From: Patiria pectinifera
Lineage: Eukaryota; Echinodermata; Asteroidea; Valvatida; Asterinidae
NCBI GenBank assembly: GCA_029964075.1
Contig: CM057140.1
Location: forward strand, 9,132,643 to 9,196,642
Reading direction: 5' to 3'
Length of the DNA: 64,000 nt
Shown here: in pieces, positions 11,601-22,068 of the stretch
How positions within the stretch are numbered: position 1 is the stretch's first letter
Layout: every line of letters begins with the position of its first letter
Notes under the pieces: generated by a model
What the model saw: only the letters and a program-made list of their open reading frames with translations
Databases searched by the model: none
Told to the model about the DNA's origin: nothing
Made by a program: the position numbers and the translations under genes

Positions 11601-14600
11601 ACTGTTGGCTACATGTACACAATTTTAATGTGCAGTCACGTATAATATTGCAAATTATCTATATGCAGCAAGATATTACAGGAAATTTAAGCAATATAGA
11701 AGCACACAATTTGGTAATACATGTAAAATTTCATTTCATGCAGATAATCTAATATTTAACTTAACAGAAAATGCTACGTGCATAGCCAGCCGCTTTCGGA
11801 AACTAAAATTTGATGTATGGAATTTACCAGAATATGCTCCAATTATTAAATGGTTTAGTTCGGAAAGTCACTGAGATGATGTTTGCGATTTGTTTTGTTC
11901 ATTACGTGGATTTCTCATAGTAGGAAAACCCCAGTTCACGCGGATATACAAAAGCGAATTTGACGTCATGAAACATCAGCTGCACGTGCGGAATTTCGCC
12001 AAAGTTGATGACTGTAAAAATACAGTGTAATGAAATGTTGCTAATTAGAAAATAAATATCCAGTTCATTGTTGCTGCCTTATTAAATGTTTTCGCAGGAG
12101 AGTGATTTTGGAGTATATTAATGTTGGGCATAAAAAAAAAAGATCCATAAAGGACTATTTGACATCTTGACGTTTTTCAATGGTTTTGACTAATTTATTT
12201 TTATGCTCATAGAAAAAAAAACTAAGGAAATAATGTTGCATCTTGATGCCACTTTTTTTCATCATTATGTGATCTCAATGAAGGTCAGTTATTACAAATT
12301 CGTTAAAAAGACCGTTCTGGCACTGAGAAACATTTCCAATTTTGTAAAAAATACTTTGTACACAACCAAAGAAGTAGCGTCTGGATGGTACATTCTTTCC
12401 AAAAAGAATTTCAAATGGTTTAGTGCCCCTTGTTTACAATATGTTGCATCCAACATTCATGAACTGCAAAAAGTGCAAGCACCTTGAAGTAGAGGTTTTC
12501 TGTCAATCTTCAGCTTAAGTGGACAAGAACAAACGACGCGAGCCACACAGAGACTTAAAAGTACAGTATGGACAATATTCTGGACATAAAATGGCTTCAG
12601 GTAACAACAACGCACAGTTGCGTGCATCTCAAAGAGAAGTATCCATGTTGTGCCCAGATATTGAGAAAACACTTGACTCAACGCGTATACCTTGTCGGCT
12701 CGAAGCTTGTGAAGCCAGCTTAGTCACCCTCCCGAATTAAACTCACGCCCACCAAAAAAATTGGGGGCATGAGTGAGCCATCTTCTTAAATACCCATACA
12801 AAAGTAAGCTCCTCCCACTCGCCCACCTCCAGCTCTATGATGAGCCATTCGCACGAAGTTTACAAATGCGACAAATCAAATGCCTTTGCACAAACTCATT
12901 TCTCTTTCAGCCTTGGCAGTGACCCCTCCCTGCGTTCCTGGAGTTCCATTTTTGATGTTTCATCCATCAAAAAAAAAAACTCAGTTCCCCTTTAATTTCC
13001 AGTAACCTTGGTCACATTATTCTTTATCTGATGCAGTTGAAGCATTAAGTTCAACTGCAACCCACTTTCATAACCTTGCATGGCTTCACGGTAAAGTGTT
13101 ACCATTGGCAGTGTGATTTCCTTACATCTGTGACGGCAAGGCTTCACTTCCTTCCGAATTTGGGCGACAACAAAGTGAACTTCCGCCTGCTCGGAGCATC
13201 AAAATACTGACAGGTATCTACAGACAACATTTGAGTCGCTAGGACTAGGAGGGTTGTTTGGTTCATCACAACTTCCGAGTCGGTAGAGCTTGATTTTCCG
13301 GTGCAGACCCCTGGCACCCCCACGGGTTTCCGCTGCGCATCCTGCTAGGGTTCGTGGTACCCTTTAGACGGTAGTCAACTTTAATACTGAGGTGAACTCG
13401 ACGACTTGTGGAAACTAATGTATCCAGAATCAAAGGTGTTTTTTTTTGTTGGGGGGAGGGAGCAAAAGACTGACATGTGGTGCACTAAGGATGATTATAG
13501 GGTGCACCCAAGTACACACATTTCCATAGACAACAGTGACAAATGCCCATACTTCAAAATTCTTTTTAAAAAATACTCAGAACTCTCACAGGTGTTCAGG
13601 CTGCACAGAAATATGATGATCAGCATGTCATCTTTCCTTTTCTTTTCAATTTTGTATGGGTTGACGGATGACGTTGAAATTGAAATTCTCACCCAAAGAA
13701 GACGACCCCTGAAACGAGTGATGTTTCCCAAAGTGGAAAAGTAGCCAGCTTAAAGAAGAAAAAAATCCCTCCACTACATGGCTAAATAGCGCCGTTTTCG
13801 GGCCCGATTGCACCCAAAATGCACTGAATTAGAAGCCCCAAGTCCGGGCCAGAGGTGTATTGCCATATTTCTTCAATTTCCCAATTTCATGGCTCTCAGA
13901 CTTCCTTATATAGAACAATTTGAACGTAAAACTTTTATTCATGAGCTTGGCGGACGGATTTTTGTCCTATTTACTTGGGCGTAGCAATAGGGTTCGGCTG
14001 ACCAATCGAGAAAAGGGAACCTCGTTTGACGCTAGGGGGCGCTCGTTCCCCCTTTTTCTTTTCAAGGCCAAGGCCGTGTCCGAATTACTGGCCGCGCAAA
14101 ACCCTGCATTTAGGCCTAAACCCGCGACGTCATGTCCTGCCGTTGCCAATGATTCGGACGCAGCTTTGTTTCTTTCTATAAATATTTCACCAATCCATGG
14201 AGGGAAAGAGGATGAGTAGACTACAGTCTCGATTCAAAACATGTTTTCTTCACTACTTCTCTAGTTTAATTGTTTTTTTTTAAATCGACTTTTTGGAGGG
14301 GCATGGCCCCCGTCTCCCCTATCCGCCGTGGCAATAAATCCTACAGATTTCTTTTAAAAGTTACAGCTAGTTTTCACTTGTGGTAAAACGAATCATTGAA
14401 TTTGTATTTTCGTGGCTTCAAAATCGTTGGATAATATTGGGTAGAACAACAAAATCCCAGCTAACCTGAAACAAAATAAATATTACCACTGAAAGACAGT
14501 GCTAGACTGGCAGTGCCTATTCGTACCACCTTTTGTTTTTTTTTCTCAAAGGAAATATGAAGGGGAAAAAATCAGTATTGGTAGCTTATACCACCATGAA

Positions 14601-16429
14601 CCAAACAAACAAAACATTGTACCCAACTTGGCTGCTAAGTAACTCGCACCTGCATAGCTTTAGACCTTATGCGTTAAGGCGGAGTCAGAGGGCAGTGGTT
14701 TTGTATCGCTTGGGTAGGCATGAGTAAACCTATTGTACATTCATTGTTACTCAATATTGAAATAACAAAGAAATCCCTCAGAGGTATACATGCAACGCAA
14801 AAAGGTCTACGGATTAGACAGCATATATGAGAATTTCGGGTGAAGTTTGTACTCCTAACATTTTCTGTGATCCAGGGTGCCACAACTTGCTTGCTATCTC
14901 AAAGCGCCCACTTGCAATTAAAACTCAAACTGCACCAAATAGTATAGGCCTACACACTGAGTGTTGCGGGAGAGATGCTGCAAGTAGTAGCAAACCCACT
15001 CATACATAAGTGGTTTATGCCGCCTCTGTACCCGCTCTATATTGGGTTCGGCCAACTTGTTCAGCTCTTTTCTTTCCTTCACCATAAAAGTGCAAAACTT
15101 GGAAACTCACGTGGGCAACGCCTTGCTTAAAGTTTGTTTCACCTGCACAATGTGGGAGTATTTTCCCGGTATCCCCCCAAAAATTGGAAATTTCAAGAAC
15201 CTTTTCCCATCCCCCAGGTTGTTCAAGCTCCTTTCGCCCCCTTGTTCTCCAGCTTGTTTTTCATGTGGAGTTTCGCTTTAATTCTGTCCGCGCGTTTCGA
15301 TATCATTCTGGTTACAAGCTTAATCGTGGAACCGCTAAAGGACTCCCACTAATACCCCACTCTATCGGTCAACTATCCACCCCGTTGGTTCCCAAAAGTC
15401 TAAGAGTTTTCGAGGCCTAAGACGACGCCAAACCATAAAAAGAATAAAATATCAACCATCCCACATTTCTACTTACAAGTCAACATCTTTTGAATCTCAG
15501 ATATTGCGTCCACGCATACTTGATGAAAGTAGGAGTTTTATTTTTTTGTTTTGTGAAAATAAAGAAATCGAAATCTGCATTAATCCCGCATCCTTAAACC
15601 CTAAGGGCATTGATTTTATCAAGAAGGACCTCGACTAGGTATATAAAATTCCAATCCACATTTGTTGCATGACCCCTTTTTCATCGCCCACCGAACCCCT
15701 TCCCCGAAGTCAGCCTGCCCACTGATACAAGCCTCATTGTCTTAAATATCGCGTGGAGGAAGGACATAAATATCAACAAGTTTGGCTGTTTTCTTGACAT
15801 TAATACAATCGCGTGAAAATCGCTTCCCTGGTGAAAAAGCACAACACAACACGCGTGGCACGTGGCAAAAGTGCGGTTCGTGGAATCCACCACGCACACC
15901 CTTCGTTTCAATGAATCGTGGCTTGTATTTTTCCCGTCTTCATTGTAATGCACTCATCACAATCTACAAGTGTGTAATCGGACACTATGAACGTCATCCT
16001 ACGCACAATCTGCAACAGTCAGCAGACGACTCGACACAGAAGTGCAGTTCTTAATAGTGATCTGAAAACACAGGCAAAAATGTCAGTTTGCACGACCGGA
16101 AACTACCGTAAATGACGGGCCGACCTTTTATGTTCTGGGAATGATAATGATTATTGATATGCCCTATAGGTCTATAGCCATGGATGAACAAAATAACGTT
16201 AGAACGTCTGATAAAAACACGATGGTTTTCAGAAATTACTTGATATTTTTGTGTGTAAAAGTCCCATTGAACAACTAGGGAAAATGATAGAAATGGATTT
16301 TTAGATTTTGGATTTAGGTATTTTGAGGGTGCGACCAGATCGATTAAAGATTAATAAAACAATGTGAGGAGAATTGGTGCGATTCTACACTGGAAAAAAA
16401 CAAAATTTGGGGGCTATATAGAAAAATAA

Positions 16430-16558
16430 TAGACCCAGTAACTCGCGCTAGAACTCTTTTTTTTTCTCTTCGAATTTTGAATTTGGTCGGTCGTACTAGC
16501 TACTACCGACAAAATTCGAAAAAGGGACTTCTGGCGCCCCTTGCAGTTACTGGGTCTA
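16430..16558. mobile_element. Small inverted-repeat element (MITE-like)
   Basis: A 14-bp perfect terminal inverted repeat, TAGACCCAGTAACT at 16430-16443 and its complement at 16545-16558, encloses further inverted sequence: CGAATTTTGAATTTGGTCGG against CCGACAAAATTCGAA. The whole can fold into one hairpin of about 129 bp. No coding capacity. Confidence 0.6.
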
Positions 16559-17072
16559 GGGGTTATTAAATTGTACACAAAACTGAATTATATTCAATTA
16601 AAATTTGATAATTGAATATAATTTGAAAGAGTTGCTTCTCAGAAACTTTTCAGGAAAATATTTGGCAGTTTGGAAAATTTGAGGAACAGTTTGCGGACAA
16701 CGGTAACAAAAAGTGTCAGTACGGGGCGTCCCTTCTTTTTGAGTTGGTGGGTGGGGTGGAGAGACATGTGGAAGATGTTCGGCATTTGCAATTCAAAAAA
16801 CTTTTCCGTATTGAAAGGGTGATGTAAATAAGGAGTGACCGCCTAGTTTGTTGGTTAGGGATTTTAAAAAATTAGTTTATAAGATTCTCTTATTCTCTTT
16901 TTCGAAGACTTAATTTCCTTTTCACTGAAAAATTGTCTTCGCCAAAGACTCAATTTACTTTGACAATTTAGCCTGATGTATTTGTCTTGCACATTCAGTC
17001 AGTACACACTGCACGTACATGTATTAATGGTAACCTTCTCACATCAAACAGTCGTCGGGAAGCTACATATTT

Positions 17073-17084
17073 CAAAATGGCGGC
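17073..17084 (+). promoter_or_regulatory. YY1-type element CAAAATGGCGGC at Supt3h 5' end
   Basis: CAAAATGGCGGC matches the YY1 consensus AANATGGCGGC in the orientation often found just downstream of the start site of housekeeping genes. It lies about 65 bp before the Supt3h start codon. It also contains an ATG at 17077 that opens a seven-codon upstream ORF. Confidence 0.5.
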
Positions 17085-17100
17085 GCCCACGAAAAATTAG
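17077..17100 (+). CDS. Upstream ORF of Supt3h (MAAPTKN)
   Basis: If transcription starts within or upstream of the YY1-type element, this seven-codon frame precedes the main start codon by 41 bp in a different frame. The ATG has A at -3 and G at +4, a good initiation context, so it could lower Supt3h translation. If transcription starts after 17079 it would not be in the mRNA. Confidence 0.3.
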   Translation: MAAPTKN

Positions 17101-17141
17101 ACAGCATCCTCTTGGGCGTGTTTCAACGAAAATTAACCAAT

Positions 17142-17222
17142 ATGACGAAGCCAAAGGTGAAACAAAAGAAACCTGACAAAAGTAAAGAGTCTCCAGCATC
17201 GTCAGCTGCTGCAGAACCCAAG
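17142..17222 (+). CDS. Supt3h: Supt3h (SPT3 homologue) coding exon 1
   Basis: The exon encodes 27 codons, starting MTKPKVKQKKPDKSK and ending AAAEPK, before an AAG|GTAAAT donor at 17223. The peptide is lysine-, serine- and alanine-rich and probably disordered, like the poorly conserved N-terminus of metazoan SUPT3H. It has no diagnostic motif of its own. The assignment rests on phase 0 splicing to the recognisable exon 2 at 20822, on the YY1-type element just upstream, and on the absence of any other plausible start between here and exon 2. An upstream in-frame extension exists but has no ATG. A different first exon cannot be excluded. Confidence 0.75.
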
Positions 17223-17508
17223 GTAAATGCCACATTTATGTTCAATTTCAAGGTTTTCAAAACTTGCCACGACCAGACGACAGAAAATTTACACCGCGGA
17301 CATTCATTTTGTAGGTCCCTGCCGTTTAAACGCCGTAGCCTTACGCGCGACACCTCACGGGATCGTCACGGTAGACATGTACGTGCATGCATTTTGCAGA
17401 GTCATTCTTGAGCCGGAGCAACTATAGAATGCAGGGCCACGCCGGAGCAAGGTTTTTTATTTTGCTTGGAGGCGTGGATGGATAGGAGTAATACTAATAC
17501 TAATAGAT

Positions 17509-17588
17509 TAGCTCTACTGAGTGGAGCGTTGAATTACGGGTTTGTATGGAGGGGTACCCGTAATTCAACGCTCCACTCAGTAGAGCTA
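17509..17588. repeat. 33-bp perfect inverted repeat
   Basis: Arms at 17509-17541 and 17556-17588, beginning TAGCTCTACTGAGTGGAGCG and ending in its complement, with a 14-bp loop. Imperfect pairing continues outward (CTAATAGAT against the ACTAATAG flank). It is nested near the left end of the larger element at 17419-18378. Confidence 0.85.
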
Positions 17589-17699
17589 CTAATAGATATG
17601 CAAACCTGCAAAAAGTGCTAAGTACAGCGAATGCACTTGTCTTCTAAGCTTCTCATGAAGGATCGGAAGGGAGGGCGTGCTTGTAAATGTGTTGGGGGC

Positions 17700-18260
17700 A
17701 CGGTACGGATCGGAGTCGCGGAGTGGCGGAGGCGCGGAGTCGCAGAGTCGCAGAGACGCGGGGCACTGGAGTGGCGGAGGCGCGGAGTCGGGGAGTCGCA
17801 GAGACTCGCGCCGATAGAGGGCGCAATTCTCGGCGGAATTTTTTTGAGAACGAGGCATCCGTATCCACTTTAAATGGGCTCGCAAATTAGGAAGGGAGGA
17901 GGGCGACAGGGCACTGTCTGGAGTGGCGGAGGCGCGGAGTCGTGGAGTCGCAGAGTCGCGAAGACGCGGGACACTGCGGAGTGGCGGAGGCGCGGAGTCG
18001 GGGAGTCGCAGAGACTCGCGCCGATAGAGGGCGCAATTCTCGGCGTAATTCTTTTGAGAACGAAGCATCCGTATCCACTTTAAATGGGCTCGCAAATTAG
18101 GAAGGGAGGAGGGCGACGGGGCACTGTCTGGAGTGGCGGAGGCGCGGAGTCGTGGAGTCGCAGAGTCGCGAAGACGTGGGACACTGCGGAGTGGCGGAGG
18201 CGCGGAGTCGCGGAGTCGAAGAGACGCGCACCGATGGAGGGCGCAATTCTCGGAGATATC
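17700..18260. repeat. 210-bp GC-rich tandem repeat
   Basis: Roughly two and a half units with a period of 210 bp, measured from TTTTGAGAACGA at 17846 and 18056. Each unit has a GC-rich part made of short GGAGTCG / GGAGTGGCGGAGGCGC submotifs and a unique part (GCGCAATTCTCGGCG, then GCATCCGTATCCACTTTAAA). Because the period is divisible by three, all frames stay open on both strands and give a 259-residue Arg/Ser/Pro-rich minus-strand frame that is an artefact. Confidence 0.9.
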
Positions 18261-18920
18261 GACTGCGGCTCCACGACTCCATGATCGATTTTCGGAGGTA
18301 GGCACTGCGTCTCCACGCCTCCACGCAGCCGTACGGAGGCGCGGATGTAGAGTAAAGTGGCCCTGCATTCTATAGTTGTACCCTTGAGCCTCAAAATTGT
18401 CATAATTTCTTCTAGATAGTACATGAAACCAAGACGTTTCCCTGTGTTATTGTCCAGGTGTACTTCCAATCCAAACCAATATTCTAATGTCTATTTAAAA
18501 TTGCATGAACTGATGAAGTTGGCAGTAAAGAAAACATAAAGGAAAGAATTCCATACATTACATGCCATACCTGGACATCACTTGACACCCTGTGCACAAA
18601 CCCTATGCACAAACCCTATGAGACTGGTCTGAAAAATGTTAAGTGTTTTTTTCAGTAAATGCTTCAATATTTTCCCTGCTAAATTTGATTTTTTAGGATA
18701 TGTTATCGCTTTCTGATGGTTGAAAGGTCATTGTAATAGGGAAAAATTAGTGATGGCCATACATGTATATGGAATTCTTTCCAAAAAGAAAAAGTGTCTT
18801 TTCGTTCTCTTACGGAACGGGGTCCTAAGCTAAACGATTACCCAAGTTTTAAACTGCTTTACAGTCATGCTGTATTTTTTGTACAAACTGTATTTGTATG
18901 TGTGTGTATATTTTCTTCTT

Positions 18921-19297
18921 CGCAGTGGCTATTGTTACGGCAGCCGTAACGCAGTTCCCATTTTCTATCGTTACGGTAGACTGCAACTTTTATAAAACAT
19001 GACAAGAAAATATAAAATTAGAAGGAAAAAAGTGAATTTGAACGTTATGAAATTCGGACTTTATTTCCCTTTTAAAAAAAATCCTCCAAAGCCTCAGGTT
19101 AGAAAAGGAAAAAAATTCGAGTGCAAAACTGAGATTCGAACCCGCAACCTCGCGGTGCAAAATCCTACCCTCTATCGACTGAGCTGGCGCACTGCTCGCT
19201 AAAATGTGTGGAAACAAATAATTATATACCTGCGTGTGTATCAAAAAAGTATCGTAGAGGGCGCTAAACAACGACTGCCGTAACGATAGCCACTTCG
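18921..19297. mobile_element. Inverted-repeat element with 9-bp target duplication and tRNA-like core
   Basis: Terminal repeats of 25 bp with two mismatches: CGCAGTGGCTATTGTTACGG at 18921 and its near-complement ending at 19297. The 9-bp direct repeat TTTCTTCTT immediately flanks both ends (18912-18920 and 19298-19306). A 9-bp duplication is typical of Mutator-like elements, so a MULE-derived MITE is plausible. The interior contains, on the minus strand, a tRNA-like stretch at about 19130-19200 with an A-box-like GCTCAGTCGATAGAG and B-box GGGTTCGAATC. No transposase. Confidence 0.65.
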
Positions 19298-19570
19298 TTT
19301 CTTCTTTTGCTTAATTTTAAAAAAATTATTCATTGAAAAAGACTGATTCACATCGGGTTAAATAAGAATATAATAAAACGAAACATTTATTCAGGACTAG
19401 AGACAATTTCTTGTTTTATTTTAGAAAATATTTTGAACAGTTTCCAGACTCTAATAGTGGAGTTTGTATACAACCAGCAAACCACATGTAGTGTCAATGG
19501 TTCTACACGTGTACATTGACTGTGTCTCATAGTGATAACAATGTGACATTTTACATGTAACACAATAACT

Positions 19571-19687
19571 GAATTTGTTCTCAATAAAGTATCGAAAGTA
19601 TATGGTATGTACTATATACTTTCGGTACTTTATTTAGAACAAATTCAAACAACTGAATTTGTTCTCAATAAAGTATCGAAAGTATAT
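19571..19687. repeat. 33-bp repeat in three copies, two direct and one inverted
   Basis: GAATTTGTTCTCAATAAAGT plus thirteen bases occurs at 19571-19603 and 19655-19687, and inverted with two mismatches at 19614-19646. The first two can form a hairpin. This looks like the end of an inverted-repeat element with a duplicated terminus. Confidence 0.8.
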
Positions 19688-19751
19688 AGTATACATGTAA
19701 AAATGTCACATTATTTAACCCTACCTCCTATGCATTTTTGCTAGGATGCAA

Positions 19752-20064
19752 CCTCAATCCTGCAAAATCCTCCAATTGCCTCCATGTAGAAATACATGTA
19801 GCATCAATCTTCCAAAATCCTCCGTTATTTCTTGAATGTGGTCCTTGGAGGGGTGACCACTGCCTCAATCCTGCAAAATCCTCCAGCAATCACTATCAAT
19901 ATGTTGAGGCAGAGCCAGGATAATTTCAAATATAATCTAGGCCTAAATTTATGCACGCTGAGCATAAACAACACACGGTCTGGCCCAAGACCTTGACCCA
20001 GTACCGTACATCCCCAAATCAGCTCACATTTTTGCCATATAGCCTCAATCCTGCAAAATCCTCC
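19752..20064. repeat. Four dispersed copies of a 22-bp repeat
   Basis: CCTCAATCCTGCAAAATCCTCC occurs at 19752-19773, 19863-19884 and 20043-20064, with a slightly diverged copy at 19802-19823. A partial inverted form (GGAGGATTT) follows at about 20080. Spacing is irregular (50, 61 and 180 bp), so this is not a simple tandem array. Confidence 0.85.
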
Positions 20065-20355
20065 ATTTTGCAAAGGGGATTTGGAGGATTTGGGAAGGTA
20101 AGGGTTAATGCAAAAATCGTGCTGCCAAATATGTTTAATTTCAAAATCTATACGGACCAAAGCATGGGCAGAGTTTTGCCAAGTGTTTAAAACCTAACAG
20201 TAATTTTCTTCCACATGTTTTCAGTGGTTGCTGTGAGTTCCATACATGCACTCCTGAAAATATAACTTGGCACTAGATAAGGCGACTTATGTGGCAAACT
20301 GATATGTTAAAAAAAAATTGGAAAGCATATGAACAAAAAGCAATTTTTTGTTAAG

Positions 20356-20591
20356 TAAGGCCCCCCCCCTCAAAAAATAGTTCTGCTTCCGGTTTCCCTA
20401 TCTACCCTGTTTTTTTTTAAATGAGGAAAAAACCGAAAACGATCAATTTCTACCTTTTACCCTTGACAACATGCAGACGCCTCCATATGATCGTACACAA
20501 AAAAAATTGGCCAAAAAAAATTTCCCTACCAACCTACCCTATTTTCAAATGCCATGTAATCGGAAGCAGAAGTATTTTTTCTTTTGGCCTA
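20356..20591. mobile_element. CTGCTTCCGG-ended inverted-repeat element, copy 1
   Basis: The left end reads TAAGGCC, a C-tract, then AAAAAATAGTTCTGCTTCCGG. The right end reads CGGAAGCAGAAGT, a T-tract and TTTTGGCCTA, its approximate complement. The internal text TTTACCCTTGAC and CCTATTTTCAAATGCCATGTAAT is shared with the copy at 51100-51300. Short, non-coding, MITE-like. Confidence 0.75.
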
Positions 20592-20821
20592 ATCTGCGAA
20601 TTTGTACAGCAAAAACTTAAAACAGCTTCGCATTTTGTATTCCAAATCATGGACAATTTCTCACTGAGAAGTTTCTTGATATCTTCCTGCCCATTGAGCT
20701 AGCTCTGAACAGCTCACATGGGGAAAAAATACACAGTGTGTTGATGTGTTTCAATGGAACATTAATTTAATTAATGTGTAGATGTGAAAGAATACAGATA
20801 TTTGTCCCCTTGTTTTACCAG

Positions 20822-20943
20822 CAGAGTAGTCAGACACCGCCGGCAGCAAGCCCAGATACAGGCCAACAGCAAAGCACAGGAGGTAGTAATGCCAAGGCGT
20901 CACAACAAAGGGTCAGCTTTGCTGCTGAAATACAGAGCATGAT
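20822..20943 (+). CDS. Supt3h: Supt3h (SPT3 homologue) coding exon 2
   Basis: SPT3/SUPT3H is the histone-fold subunit of the SAGA/STAGA co-activator that helps deliver TBP to promoters. The exon encodes 40 codons plus two bases. A Gln/Ser/Thr-rich linker is followed by RVSFAAEIQSMM at the end, matching the (I/V)SFATE(L/I)QSMM start of the SPT3 histone fold; the family continues with Y-x-L/F-GD, which is not in this exon. The donor AT|GTAAGT is at 20944. Exon 1 ends in phase 0 and joins in frame. The acceptor is TTTTACCAGCAG, a NAGNAG pair that could add or drop one glutamine. No following exon was found in the next 43 kb. Confidence 0.88.
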
Positions 20944-21593
20944 GTAAGTCCAATAGTTATTTTCTCTCTATTATTTTATGAGCCGTTACCGTTCTGTGGG
21001 TGTTTGGCTACACCAGCAGCACCACGTGTGTCAGTCGGCCTTTCCACACTATCGTCTGGCTTAGCCGTGTTGAAAACAATACGGATCCACCAAGAGTGGA
21101 ACCTGCACCTGATTTCAGGAAGGGCTGTGATGCGTTGCACCTCGAGTTGCGACGTGTTACGCTTCGTATGATCAATTTCACAAAACTTACGATGAGTTGA
21201 ACACGTCGTAAGTTCCTTGACAACAGGTCGCAAGTTATGACATGTCTTTTGGTCATCTCAAATACGTCTTTTCTTAGCCAGTTTTATGCCATAAAAATTA
21301 AATAAACAAGACTGTAATTAATGAGACAATGTTCGTGAAGTTGTAAATGGAATACAAAGTAAATGGCCAGGAATATTGCAGTTGAAATTTTGAAGTAGCT
21401 AGCAGTTCACTGCGAGCTTGTTCTCCTTTAAAACTCCATCATACGTCTGCCATTTTGTTTGAATTTTTAATAACTTTTGGAGAGGAGAATCCGGCGACTC
21501 TTTGCTGAACAGCAGACGACTATTTACTGTGCGTTGAATTAATATTCATGTATACATATAACAGTCACCGTGTAGGAGGGTTAATATAATATA

Positions 21594-21947
21594 TTATAAC
21601 GCCTCACCCACAGATTCTGTATTTTGATTGGCCGAGAGCGAGTCACATGGTAATCAGTGTTTTTACTATCTTGCCATGCACAGACGAAAAGAATATATAC
21701 AATGGCTGAAAAAGTACTATTGGCATAGCAGCCAATGTAGCAACGGGTACATGCATATTGTTTGCACGCGCTACAGAGCTGGGTTAAAAACATTTCATGA
21801 AGGGGTAGTTTGGAAAAGTGCAAGTAAAATTTCAACTAAATTTCATATTGAAATAGAAGTACATTTTAATTGGATTTTGGTTCAATTAATCAGTTTAATC
21901 TCTTAAAATTATTAAATTAAGCAGAATCTGTGGGTGAGGCGTTATAA
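21594..21947. mobile_element. 354-bp element with 26-bp perfect terminal inverted repeats
   Basis: TTATAACGCCTCACCCACAG plus ATTCTG at 21594-21619 is exactly complemented at 21922-21947. The interior is A/T-rich, with an open frame of 92 codons that has no recognised motif. This is a typical non-autonomous DNA transposon (MITE); the family is unknown. Confidence 0.8.
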
Positions 21948-21958
21948 AACAAATATTA

Positions 21959-22068
21959 ACTGCTTTTTAAAACTAGGAGATCCACGGAGCGTTCCATTTC
22001 CCTCGGCTACACCTCCGGAACGAGAATGCTCCGTGGATCATCTCAGGAGGCTAGTTCTCAAAGCAGTC
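21959..22068. mobile_element. 110-bp hairpin element
   Basis: Adjacent to the previous element. GAGATCCACGGAGC at 21977-21990 pairs with GCTCCGTGGATCATCTC at 22028-22044, and outer segments ACTGCTTT...AACTAG pair with CTAGTTCTCAAAGCAGT. An inner GTTCC/GGAAC adds a further step. Probably a very small foldback element. Confidence 0.65.

Larger units (their letters stand above)
17419..18378. mobile_element. 960-bp terminal-inverted-repeat element with internal tandem repeats
   Basis: The 22-bp sequence CAACTATAGAATGCAGGGCCAC at 17419-17440 is perfectly inverted at 18357-18378. Just outside both ends lies CTTGAGCC (17407-17414 and 18383-18390), a possible 8-bp target duplication separated from the repeats by a few bases. 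Inside are a 33-bp perfect hairpin (17509-17588) and a 210-bp tandem repeat. There is no transposase, so it would be non-autonomous. The 8-bp duplication would suit a hAT element, but that classification is inference. Confidence 0.65.
17223..20821 (+). other. Supt3h intron 1
   Basis: About 3.6 kb, donor GTAAAT and acceptor TTTTACCAG. It holds a terminal-inverted-repeat element with an internal 210-bp tandem repeat (17419-18378), a 9-bp-TSD element containing a tRNA-like segment (18921-19297), a triplicated 33-bp inverted/direct repeat (19571-19687), four copies of a 22-bp repeat (19752-20064), and one copy of a CTGCTTCCGG-ended element (20356-20591). Nothing else was recognised. Confidence 0.75.

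Noticed and set aside
17589-18368. 259-codon minus-strand open frame rich in Arg, Ser, Pro and Leu
   Set aside because: It is produced by the 210-bp tandem repeat, whose period is a multiple of three and keeps several frames open on both strands.
19130-19200. tRNA gene on the minus strand
   Set aside because: Internal promoter boxes are present but no convincing acceptor stem pairs, and the sequence lies inside an inverted-repeat element.
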